Virus record (IMG/VR): IMGVR_UViG_3300022602_000024 | Span: 797 to 64,796 of that record | Strand: one strand, 5' to 3' | From: a virus | Length of the DNA: 64,000 bases | Part shown: in pieces, positions 55,086 to 63,324 of the stretch | Layout: each line of letters begins with the position of its first letter | How positions within the stretch are numbered: the stretch's first letter is position 1 | Made by a program: the position numbers and the translations under genes | The notes under the pieces: model-generated | Database searches by the model: none | What the model was told of the DNA's origin: nothing | The model's input: the letters and a program-made list of their open reading frames with translations, nothing else

Positions 55086-58000
55086 ATGGCTGCAGAGAAC
55101 AGAGCAATTTGGGTTAATCAGCAAGGCACTTGGAAAAAAGTCACTAACTTTTCTATCAATCAAGGCGGAAACTGGGTCCCAGTGTCTGCGGCTTATTACA
55201 ACGATAACGGAATTTGGAAACAGTTTTATCCCAGTGGCGGCGTAGTAAATGCACTTGGTGCTGGTACATACAGTTGGTTAGTACCACCTGGTGTTACTTC
55301 AATCACTGTTGACCTAGTAGGTGGTGGCGGTGGTGGTGGCACTGGAGAAGAAGTAGACTCCGGCGGAGCTGGTGGCGGTGGTGGCTCTGGTGGATATCAA
55401 AGCGGAGTCACATTTCCTACAGTACCTGGCGAAACTCTAACAATTACAGTTGGTGCTGGTGGTGCTGGTGGGTTAACGTCAGGACGTGGGTCCACTGCCG
55501 GAGGTAGTGATGGTGGTACTACTTCCATTACAGGATCACAAGGTACATTAACTGCCACAGGCGGAACAGGTGCCTTGGCAGGTGGAGATTCTGGTGGCGG
55601 ATCCAAAAAAAATGCCGGAGTTATTGGAAATTTAGTAAACAGTATTTTTGGTGGAGGAAGTTCTAACCCTCCTCCACCAGGCGTTGGTGGCCTAGGCGGC
55701 ACTGGCGGCTATCCTAACGGAGCCAATGGTGTTACAGGCGATGCTGGACAAAGTGATGGCGCATCAGGCAATGGTGGTGCCGGTGGGTCAACTCCATTTG
55801 GTGCAGGCGGACCAGGCGGAATAGGCGGTAAGTCTACTCAATCCACTACTGCATCGACTGCTACAGGTTCGGCTGGATTGGGATATGGATCTGGTGGTGG
55901 CGGAGCAGGATTCCAAAATGCAGTAAATCCATTGGGATGGTCAGGCGGCAATGGACAAGATGGCGGTGTTCAAATACGTTGGAACAACGGACTACTATCA
56001 ACTTTCTTGCAACCTGGTGCACCTGCGGCCAGCAATGGTACAATAATACCAAATCAGGCAACATTAACTCCTAGTGTTACAACTGCATCAACATCGGCCA
56101 ACAATCCGACTTATGCTTCGGGTGTTATAGTATCCGTTCCAGGATCCAGTTCCGCATCCTCAACAACAAACTCTGGAGCATCGGTAAATGCAATAACGGT
56201 TGCCACTGCAAGCGGTACAACATCGGGTACAACATCAGACTCTCTACCTACTCCGGATGTGATAAAACAACTAGCAGATGCAATCAACGGGCTAACACCG
56301 TCTCAAATTGCGGCCTATATGGATAAAAATAAGATACCTCCAATTTCCATATCGCTTGCATCGGGAATAACCGCGCAGGAAGTTCAAGATCAATATAATG
56401 CAGTTGACCCAAACGGCATTTATAGTACTGCCGCTTTTGTATCGTTACCAACAACAATACAAGTTGATCCTCCTAGCGGAAACAGCGGTACTGAATTCAC
56501 CATAAGCATATTCAACGGATATCCTAATCAACCATATGGAGTATGGGCAGTAACATCTCCGCCACCAGATTCTTATCAAGCAGCACACCCAGGGCTCACG
56601 GAGTATCAAATAGAAGGGATTATCTTTAATGATGGAACTGGTCTGATGACTACAGACGCCAAGGGTTACGCAAAAAATATTATATCCGGATATGCCATGA
56701 CTGGATATCAGTATGCAAACTCACTAGATAATGAAACAATCAATGTAAAATTAACACCTTTTGCATCAGGTGGGGCATTTCCTGCTGGCGGATATAATTC
56801 GTTTGCAAAAAGTTCAGTCAGTGTAGCAGTTTTAAACACCTACAATACAACTGAAAGCAATAAGGCTATTTATGCAAAAATATTGGCCGATACGGCAGGC
56901 ATGACACCGTCTCAAATTGCACACTACATGGATACCAATGGTTACTCGGCTTTAACCGTGGCCAGTGCATTAGGACTGTCGGGTTCTGCTGTTCAGGCAG
57001 CTTATAACGCAGTTGATCCAAATGGTCCTTACAGTACAGCAGAGCAAACCAACCCGACACTAACACTTGATCCACCCACTGGTGATCTATCAACAGTGTT
57101 TACTGCCACTCTCACTAATGGACTGCGTAATTTAACGTACACCTTTGCTGTTATTGATGCAGCTGGAACTTTTATTAATGGGGAAGGAAAATCTGTAGTG
57201 CTCGATTCGTCTGGCACAGGGTCAACAACGGTCTCTGCCTTACAACTAGCGACTCTGTATGAAGCTCTAAATGTTAATGAGATAATAACAACGTTCAATG
57301 GGATAACTCTTAATCCAATACATATAGGTGCACAGCAATCATCTAGTAGTACTTTACTTCAGAGTAACCCTGTATACATCACATGCGTCAATGCTCCGGG
57401 TAGTGCACCTGCAAACTCTGGAACCAGTGGGTCAGGTGGCGACGGCGGATATGCGGCATCAGCAGACTTAGCACCAATTCCTTTTGCAAACTATAACCAA
57501 ACAAACGCCTACTGGGACAAAACATCTCGCCAGCTAACTCCTGATCCCAAATGGCGCAATTGGGGCATACTACGATGTGTAACTGGGGTTCCTGTTGATG
57601 GGTGGGGAGCAGATGGCACGCCCGATACCACAGGTACAGTAACATTACCGGTATCGGGCAAAAATGTAGATGTGGTAATACTAGATTTGGGCACTTTTAA
57701 TCCTAATCACCCAGAATTTGCAGTAAATCCCAATGGCACTGGCGGTAGTAGAGCAGTCACATTCAACTGGTTTATTTACAACGAATGGCTAAATTTAGGA
57801 ATTAATAGTCAATATTCTGACACCAGTTACAACACTTATGATGCCAATCATGCGGCACATTGTGCTGGTATCGCAGCAGGTAATACTTATGGGTGGGCAC
57901 GTAGCGCAAACATATATTCAATAAATTACGCAGTATGTCCAGGAGGCAACAGTGCCACTGGATTTGCCAATGCATTTGATTATGTTAGAGCTTTCCATGT

Positions 58001-58838
58001 CAACAAACCAGTCAACCCTGCAACAAATCGCAAAAACCCCACAGTGATAAGTTGCAGTGACTATTGGCAACATTACGAAAACTCTTATTCTAATATTATT
58101 ACAGTGAATTATCGGGGTACAACTTACAATGCCCCAGCTGGAGGATTCACACAAGCACAACTGGCAACGCTAGGTATATTGGATCCATTGGGCAATGGTA
58201 CAATACGTGTAGACCAAAGAAATGCCACCGTGGATGCTGCAGTGGCACGTTGTATTGCAGCAGGAGTAACCGTGGTTAGTATTGCAGGAAACTATGGATC
58301 TTACATAGATGTTCCTTCTGGACAAGATTACAACAATTATTTCATTGACAACACAAGTGCAGTAGTATATTACCATCAAGGATCTAGTCCTGGTGCTGCA
58401 CCTGGAGTTATCTGTGTAGGCAATATGAATTCCACAGTGGTTGAACAAAAGGCCAACGATAGTGGCAACGGACCCAGGGTAGATGTGTTTGCTCCTGGTA
58501 CCAGCATTATCAGTTCATTGAATACTGCAATTGGTGCAACACAATTGGCCAACATCAATGCAATTACTGGCACTTATAATTTGCCCACAGTACCTGATCC
58601 TCGCAATCCCGCATTTTATGTAGGCAAAGACTCTGGTACCAGTATGGCATGCCCACAAGTTGCTGGGTATCTTGCGTGTATGTTGGAAAAATACCCCACT
58701 GCAACACCAACACAATTGTACGGTTTTGTTGCCAACAATGCTACTACAGGGCAATTGACATCCACGGTTGCAGGGTACGGACTCAACAATGATCTCAATG
58801 GCGCATCCAACTTGGTTTTGCGGGCAGCTTTTACATAA
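55086..58838 (+). CDS. Gly-rich fibre protein with a subtilisin-type (S8) protease domain
   Basis: A 1250-residue composite. Residues 1-60 resemble a tail-attachment segment (IWVNQQGTWKKVTNFSINQ). About 75-300 are a Gly-rich domain (LVGGGGGGGTG). Two paired modules near 400 and 600 share LTPSQIAAYMD / MTPSQIAHYMD followed by YNAVDPNG.YSTA and an Ig-like strand set. About 855-1250 are a subtilase: D867 (VVILDLGTFNPNHPEF), H922 (NHAAHCAGIAAG), oxyanion N1069 (VVSIAGNYG) and nucleophile S1186 (SGTSMACPQVAGY). All four expected residues are present, so activity is likely. Virion association is inferred from its place between fibre genes. Possible roles: host-surface protein degradation or fibre self-processing. 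Confidence 0.85.
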   Translation: MAAENRAIWVNQQGTWKKVTNFSINQGGNWVPVSAAYYNDNGIWKQFYPSGGVVNALGAGTYSWLVPPGVTSITVDLVGGGGGGGTGEEVDSGGAGGGGGSGGYQSGVTFPTVPGETLTITVGAGGAGGLTSGRGSTAGGSDGGTTSITGSQGTLTATGGTGALAGGDSGGGSKKNAGVIGNLVNSIFGGGSSNPPPPGVGGLGGTGGYPNGANGVTGDAGQSDGASGNGGAGGSTPFGAGGPGGIGGKSTQSTTASTATGSAGLGYGSGGGGAGFQNAVNPLGWSGGNGQDGGVQIRWNNGLLSTFLQPGAPAASNGTIIPNQATLTPSVTTASTSANNPTYASGVIVSVPGSSSASSTTNSGASVNAITVATASGTTSGTTSDSLPTPDVIKQLADAINGLTPSQIAAYMDKNKIPPISISLASGITAQEVQDQYNAVDPNGIYSTAAFVSLPTTIQVDPPSGNSGTEFTISIFNGYPNQPYGVWAVTSPPPDSYQAAHPGLTEYQIEGIIFNDGTGLMTTDAKGYAKNIISGYAMTGYQYANSLDNETINVKLTPFASGGAFPAGGYNSFAKSSVSVAVLNTYNTTESNKAIYAKILADTAGMTPSQIAHYMDTNGYSALTVASALGLSGSAVQAAYNAVDPNGPYSTAEQTNPTLTLDPPTGDLSTVFTATLTNGLRNLTYTFAVIDAAGTFINGEGKSVVLDSSGTGSTTVSALQLATLYEALNVNEIITTFNGITLNPIHIGAQQSSSSTLLQSNPVYITCVNAPGSAPANSGTSGSGGDGGYAASADLAPIPFANYNQTNAYWDKTSRQLTPDPKWRNWGILRCVTGVPVDGWGADGTPDTTGTVTLPVSGKNVDVVILDLGTFNPNHPEFAVNPNGTGGSRAVTFNWFIYNEWLNLGINSQYSDTSYNTYDANHAAHCAGIAAGNTYGWARSANIYSINYAVCPGGNSATGFANAFDYVRAFHVNKPVNPATNRKNPTVISCSDYWQHYENSYSNIITVNYRGTTYNAPAGGFTQAQLATLGILDPLGNGTIRVDQRNATVDAAVARCIAAGVTVVSIAGNYGSYIDVPSGQDYNNYFIDNTSAVVYYHQGSSPGAAPGVICVGNMNSTVVEQKANDSGNGPRVDVFAPGTSIISSLNTAIGATQLANINAITGTYNLPTVPDPRNPAFYVGKDSGTSMACPQVAGYLACMLEKYPTATPTQLYGFVANNATTGQLTSTVAGYGLNNDLNGASNLVLRAAFT

Positions 58839-58841
58839 ATA
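58834..58841 (+). promoter_or_regulatory. Late-promoter-like box CATAAATA
   Basis: Seven of eight matches to TATAAATA on the plus strand at the very end of the subtilisin-fibre gene, 23 bp before the next start. Confidence 0.48.
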
Positions 58842-58863
58842 TATAGAATAGATAACCAACAAT

Positions 58864-60540
58864 ATGTCATATACCATAACAGCCAGCGATAGTACAGTAA
58901 ATATCACGATTGCAGACGGAGCTATCAACGAAACTAGTACTTCTTTAAGTTTACCTGGGCCTAACTATCTGGGGTATGGGCAGGTATTAGATCAAAACTT
59001 ATTAAAGTTGTTGACTAACTTTGCTTCTAATACTGCACCTGTAGGTACAAGTGTTCAAGGACAACTTTGGTTTAACAAAGCAACACAAACACTAAACGTT
59101 TACACTAATCAAGGATACTCTCCTGTTTCTGGTGTTACTATTAGCAATACTACTCCAACAAATCCAAGTGCTGGCGAAATATGGTTTAACTCTGCCACTG
59201 AACAAACATACATGTATTACAATGGCGCATTTGTTCTAATAGGACCAATGTACACCAGTGCACAAGGCACAAGCGGAGCAATACCAGTTAAACTTTACGA
59301 CATTGGCGGCACTGGTGCAACACATAATGTATTGCAAATGCAATATGGTGGTACTATTATTGCTATGTTTAGTTCAGACCCTGCGTTCCAGCCTAGCCCG
59401 GCAATAAACGGATTTCCTTGGGTGTACTCGGGTCTCACAATCAACACATCAATATTTTCCACCACTGGTCAATTTTATGCAAATGCCAATACTGCTGCTT
59501 ATTTGCCAACAGACCCAACCATACAAAATATTCAAAATAACATTAACTTGTTGTCAGGCAACATAAGTTCTGTCAGCGCAGCTGCCACTGCTTCGGTTAA
59601 TGCGGCCAATGTGGCACTCACTAACTACATCAACAGTATCAGTAGTTCAATTACTTCGCAGTTGGCAGCCGCAGAAGTAACACTTACAAATCAGTCTAAT
59701 CAAATTGTTGCAGCCGCAACAGCAAATCTTAATGCTACGATTGCCAACGTTGAAGCATTTGCTAATAGTATAGTTGCAAACTTGTCTGGAATAGAATCAA
59801 ACTTAAATGCATTGTCTTCCCTGACTGTTAGTACTATTTTGGCAATTGAAAGTAATGTTGCAACACTACAATCTGAGGTGTATACCAATGCTAGTGTAGC
59901 TGCATACTTGCCATCATACGGTGGCGCAATCTCTGCTAGCACAATAACTGCAACTACACCAAGTTATAGTGATAGCAGTACCAATGTTGCTACTACTGCA
60001 TTTGTACGTTCTATTATTCCGCGAGGTATAATCACTTTATGGTCAGGCGGATCAGTGCCATCGGGATGGGCATTATGCAATGGATCCAACGGTACCCCTG
60101 ATTTACGAGATAAATTTATTCTAGGTGCGGGCGGATCTTTACCAGGGTCAGGCGGTGCTACTACCGCAACTGTAAGCGGTATTCCTGCACATACTCACAC
60201 AGTATCTTTAACCGGTACTACCGATTCTGGCGGTGCACATACACCAACTGGCACTTTTAACGATCCTGGGCACGCACATGGATATGTAGACCCACAATTA
60301 CCAAGTGGAGGAACAACTTCGTATCAAAATGGCCCTCAAGGATCTACGTGGAGAGCAGAAAACATTGCAAATAGTCAAACTCAAACATCAGTAACTGGCA
60401 TATCTATAACAGTAGATCCAGTTCCTGCACACCAACATACCCTAACTGTGTCTGGGACTACTGCCAGCACTGGCTCGGGGTATGCATCAGTGAGTACAAT
60501 GCCACCTTACTATGCAATGGCTTACATTATGAAATTATAG
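58864..60540 (+). CDS. Tail fibre protein with phage tail collar and HxH domains, paralogue B
   Basis: The N-terminal about 200 residues match paralogues A and C (LGYGQVLDQNLLKLLTNFAS; GQLWFNKATQTLNVYTNQG; GEIWFNSATEQTYMYYNG). A coiled coil spans about 215-350. The C-terminal part holds the tail collar motif WSGGSVPSGWALCNGSNGTP-DLRDKFILGAG (about 395-430) and then repeated HxH pairs (AHTHT, GHAHG, AHQHT). In T4 gp12 and gp37 and in lambda-type fibres such pairs bind metal ions in the needle. It ends PPYYAMAYIMKL, the usual end of collar proteins. Likely a short receptor-binding fibre. Confidence 0.85.
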   Translation: MSYTITASDSTVNITIADGAINETSTSLSLPGPNYLGYGQVLDQNLLKLLTNFASNTAPVGTSVQGQLWFNKATQTLNVYTNQGYSPVSGVTISNTTPTNPSAGEIWFNSATEQTYMYYNGAFVLIGPMYTSAQGTSGAIPVKLYDIGGTGATHNVLQMQYGGTIIAMFSSDPAFQPSPAINGFPWVYSGLTINTSIFSTTGQFYANANTAAYLPTDPTIQNIQNNINLLSGNISSVSAAATASVNAANVALTNYINSISSSITSQLAAAEVTLTNQSNQIVAAATANLNATIANVEAFANSIVANLSGIESNLNALSSLTVSTILAIESNVATLQSEVYTNASVAAYLPSYGGAISASTITATTPSYSDSSTNVATTAFVRSIIPRGIITLWSGGSVPSGWALCNGSNGTPDLRDKFILGAGGSLPGSGGATTATVSGIPAHTHTVSLTGTTDSGGAHTPTGTFNDPGHAHGYVDPQLPSGGTTSYQNGPQGSTWRAENIANSQTQTSVTGISITVDPVPAHQHTLTVSGTTASTGSGYASVSTMPPYYAMAYIMKL

Positions 60541-60563
60541 GACGCTGATCCAATAAACTACTA

Positions 60564-60571
60564 GATAAATA
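60564..60571 (+). promoter_or_regulatory. Late-promoter-like box GATAAATA
   Basis: Seven of eight matches to TATAAATA on the plus strand, 18 bp before the start of paralogue C. Confidence 0.48.
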
Positions 60572-60588
60572 CAAAAAGGAACAGCTAA

Positions 60589-61938
60589 ATGTCTTATACA
60601 ATTAATAAATCGGATGGAAGCACACTAGTATCTGGTGGCTTGTCTGACGGCACTATTGATACAACACACTCAAGTTTAACATTAATTGGTAAAGATTACG
60701 CTGGTTACGGTCAATTTCTAAACGAGAATTTTGTTTTCTTATTGGAAAATTTTGCATCAATTGGTAGCCCATCAAACCCAATTCCGGGACAACTATGGTT
60801 TGATAAACATAACAATATTCTTAAAGTCTATACCGGAAACAGTTGGAAAATCTCCACTGGTGCTACTACTAGTCCGTATTCTAGTCCGCCAGTTGATACT
60901 AGTGCACAAGGTGGAGACTTATGGTTTGATACATCAAACAGCCAACTAAAAGTTTGGTCTGGCACAAACTGGGTAACTATTGGTCCAGTTGGTACTGCAG
61001 CAACAGGAAATTCTGGAGCAGTTCCGGCAGTGATATTAGACACTACTGGTGGTACACACGTGGTAGTGCAGATTTTGATTTACGGTATACCGTATGTCAT
61101 TATTTCCAAGGACGCTACTTTTTTCACCAACATATCTGGATTTTCTACAGTTAATCCAGGCTTTAACGTCAATACTGCTTCCTCACCGTTTTTGGGAGTA
61201 GCTGCCGGGCAAGCTCTAACTGCTAATATTATAACCGCAGGATCTGTAGTAACAAACGGAATAACTACGTCAGGTACCACTGCAATTACACCGTCGGCAA
61301 TTACAACCAGCACACTCAATGCATCGACGATAGTTACATCATCGTCGATCACAGTAGGCAGTTCTACTGTAGCCGGGACATCAGTAACAACTCCAACACT
61401 GAATGCGACAGCAGTAAATGTCAGCGGAACAATAGCCCCAACTGCTAATTTAGGTGTAAATTTGGGATCTAGTGGTACTTGGTTCAACAATGTGTATGCA
61501 GCTCAGTTTGTAGGTACCACATTTGCAGGAACAGCGGTACGTGCACTCTACGCTGACTTGGCAGAACGGTTTGAAGCAGACACAGAATACGAGCCAGGAA
61601 CCGTGGTTGAAATGGGCGGCCCTGCAGAAATAACCAAAGTCGGTGCAGAATTAAGCGATAATGTATTTGGAGTCATAAGTACTAATGCAGCCTATTTGAT
61701 GAATGCCGGTGCCGGAACAGATGTTACACATCCACCTATAGCAATGAGCGGTAGAGTTCCAGTCAAAGTAGTAGGTACAGTCAAAAAAGGTGATAGATTA
61801 GTCAGTGCCGGAAACGGATGTGCCCGTGCAGGGTCAAAAGCAGAAATTACTCCTTGGAATGTAATTGGACGTAGTTTGGTTGACAAACTGGATGCTGATG
61901 AAGGTATAATTGAAGCTATAGTAAAAATAAATTCATAA
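60589..61938 (+). CDS. Tail fibre protein, paralogue C, with Peptidase_G2-like C-terminus
   Basis: A 449-residue protein: N-terminal about 190 residues as in paralogues A and B (GYGQFLNENFVFLLENFAS; GQLWFDKHNNILKVYTGNS), a Ser/Thr-rich shaft (about 200-300, repeated TSSxxVxSSTVAG-like), an NLGSSGTWFNNVYAAQF unit, and from about residue 318 the domain ALYADLAERFEADTEYEPGT shared with the 404-residue protein. Eighteen consecutive bases are the same in the two genes at the start of this domain, consistent with module exchange. A good ribosome site (AAAGGAA) precedes the start. Confidence 0.78.
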   Translation: MSYTINKSDGSTLVSGGLSDGTIDTTHSSLTLIGKDYAGYGQFLNENFVFLLENFASIGSPSNPIPGQLWFDKHNNILKVYTGNSWKISTGATTSPYSSPPVDTSAQGGDLWFDTSNSQLKVWSGTNWVTIGPVGTAATGNSGAVPAVILDTTGGTHVVVQILIYGIPYVIISKDATFFTNISGFSTVNPGFNVNTASSPFLGVAAGQALTANIITAGSVVTNGITTSGTTAITPSAITTSTLNASTIVTSSSITVGSSTVAGTSVTTPTLNATAVNVSGTIAPTANLGVNLGSSGTWFNNVYAAQFVGTTFAGTAVRALYADLAERFEADTEYEPGTVVEMGGPAEITKVGAELSDNVFGVISTNAAYLMNAGAGTDVTHPPIAMSGRVPVKVVGTVKKGDRLVSAGNGCARAGSKAEITPWNVIGRSLVDKLDADEGIIEAIVKINS

Positions 61939-61950
61939 GGATAAACAAAA

Positions 61951-62910
61951 ATGGCATATTCACAAGGTGGTTTAATTGCAGCCACAGACTACAATGGTTT
62001 TGTGGGCACTGCTACTACATCAGGCACTATAAATTATGTCTGGAGTACTGGTAACGGCCAATACGGTTACGGACAGACTGCACTAACACAAGCCGCATCA
62101 TCAGCAGGATTGATTACTGCCACACAATGGGCCACAATGATCAACACCTTAAACAGTATCAGTAAACATCAAAGTGGTGGTTCTGGTACTGGTATCACTG
62201 CTCCTACTGCTGGTAACCAAATCAATTATCTAAGCACACTATCAACTAACATTGCTACTATCAATACAAACCATAATAGTGCCAACACACAAGGCAGTAT
62301 AGTGTCTGGATCGGGCGTTGCAGCCAGCGCCATCACTGCAACCAACAACACTACATATGGTCCTACAGTATTCCAAACACGTACAGTGACATTCAGTAGT
62401 GGCGATGCTGCACGTTATTTCTTTAACGCTGGTGGTTCAATCAACTTGGTTGTTACCGGTGTAACAAACAACGACAGCACATCACGCAGTACTGATGCAG
62501 TAAACGTGTTACTTACATACTTTGCAGGAATGAGCAACTTTAAAGGTACTAGCAATGGCCAACGCACTGGTACAGGTGGTACACTGAGTGGCAGTTACAC
62601 ATCGGGTTACTGGGGACTAACAACCAGTTACCAAACTATTGCACAGGTTACTACATCTAGCAGTACTTACTCTGGTGATTACATGTTGTTGCAAGCCAAA
62701 ACAAATGGTAGCAATTTATCCGGCAATGGCGATAACGGCAGTGTAATTTCTTTTGCACTGACTTATTATTCAGCACACACCAGTACAACTTCTGCATTGT
62801 ACGGAAGTTCGGGCGACACATTGAATGTAACTCCCACAACCCGTATTGACTATTATCCACCAGAAACAACCAACTTGTCATCAAGTTGGGGAACCCCGAC
62901 AATAGCCTAA
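61951..62910 (+). CDS. Conserved structural protein at the end of the fibre operon (319 aa)
   Basis: The product starts MAYSQGGLIAATDYNGFVG and has YGYGQTALTQAASSAGLITA, then ATQWATMINTLNSISKHQ, and later AARYFFNAGGSINLVV. This pattern is recognisable from structural proteins of aquatic T4-like phages in the same place. It looks beta-rich, with no catalytic motif. It has an AAGGAT ribosome site and is the last gene before the terminator-promoter element at 62923-62966. Fibre tip or accessory role inferred. Confidence 0.75.
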   Translation: MAYSQGGLIAATDYNGFVGTATTSGTINYVWSTGNGQYGYGQTALTQAASSAGLITATQWATMINTLNSISKHQSGGSGTGITAPTAGNQINYLSTLSTNIATINTNHNSANTQGSIVSGSGVAASAITATNNTTYGPTVFQTRTVTFSSGDAARYFFNAGGSINLVVTGVTNNDSTSRSTDAVNVLLTYFAGMSNFKGTSNGQRTGTGGTLSGSYTSGYWGLTTSYQTIAQVTTSSSTYSGDYMLLQAKTNGSNLSGNGDNGSVISFALTYYSAHTSTTSALYGSSGDTLNVTPTTRIDYYPPETTNLSSSWGTPTIA

Positions 62911-62922
62911 TACCCAATCGGG

Positions 62923-62951
62923 TTGACCTTTAAGGTGTAGCATAGTATAAT
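62923..62951 (+). promoter_or_regulatory. Strong sigma70-like promoter
   Basis: TTGACC (62923-62928) and a consensus TATAAT (62946-62951) are separated by exactly 17 bp, on the plus strand, 26 bp before the 115-residue gene. The -10 box lies in the loop of the hairpin at 62932-62966. Confidence 0.75.
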
Positions 62952-62966
62952 CACTTGCTACACCTT
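62932..62966 (+). terminator. Terminator-like hairpin overlapping a promoter
   Basis: An 11-bp perfect stem (aaggtgtagca / tgctacacctt) with a 13-nt loop, followed by TTATT, sits 22 bp after the last fibre gene. It could end the late transcript while its loop carries the -10 box of the next promoter. Confidence 0.65.
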
Positions 62967-62976
62967 TTATTCTATT

Positions 62977-63324
62977 ATGAGCGAAGTCGAACAGTTAACT
63001 AAACAAATTAAACAGGCCACAGACTATCAAATCAATAAAACCATTCTACGGGAAAAGATTCAAACGGATCTACACTTTACCTATAATGGTGGATTATTTA
63101 AAGCCACACAAGAACTGATTGCTTTTGTATATGCTTGGAGCGGCACTGAAGAATTTTGGCCCTGGGATCACGGCAATCCCATTTTCTTAGAAGATACCTA
63201 CGGTAATCCCATACGCATAGATAATCGTCAAGAATTTTATCAACGTGCCTGTGAACACTATCAACAGGCAATGAATACCTGGCATCAACAACATGAAGAA
63301 CTCAAACGAATTAGAAAAATCTAG
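62977..63324 (+). CDS. Conserved small T4-like phage protein (115 aa)
   Basis: The product MSEVEQLTKQIKQATDYQIN is mainly helical and charged at both ends, with a conserved-looking middle DLHFTYNGGLFKATQELIAF, then a Trp-rich segment TEEFWPWDHGNPIFLEDTYG. It ends in a long helix with HYQQAMNTWHQQHEELKRIRK. I recognise the pattern (GGLFKAT.ELI.F ... L.D.Y.NPI..D) from uncharacterised proteins of aquatic T4-like phages. It is driven by the sigma70-type promoter just upstream, hence probably early, and overlaps the next gene by 32 bp. No function is assigned. Confidence 0.8.
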   Translation: MSEVEQLTKQIKQATDYQINKTILREKIQTDLHFTYNGGLFKATQELIAFVYAWSGTEEFWPWDHGNPIFLEDTYGNPIRIDNRQEFYQRACEHYQQAMNTWHQQHEELKRIRKI

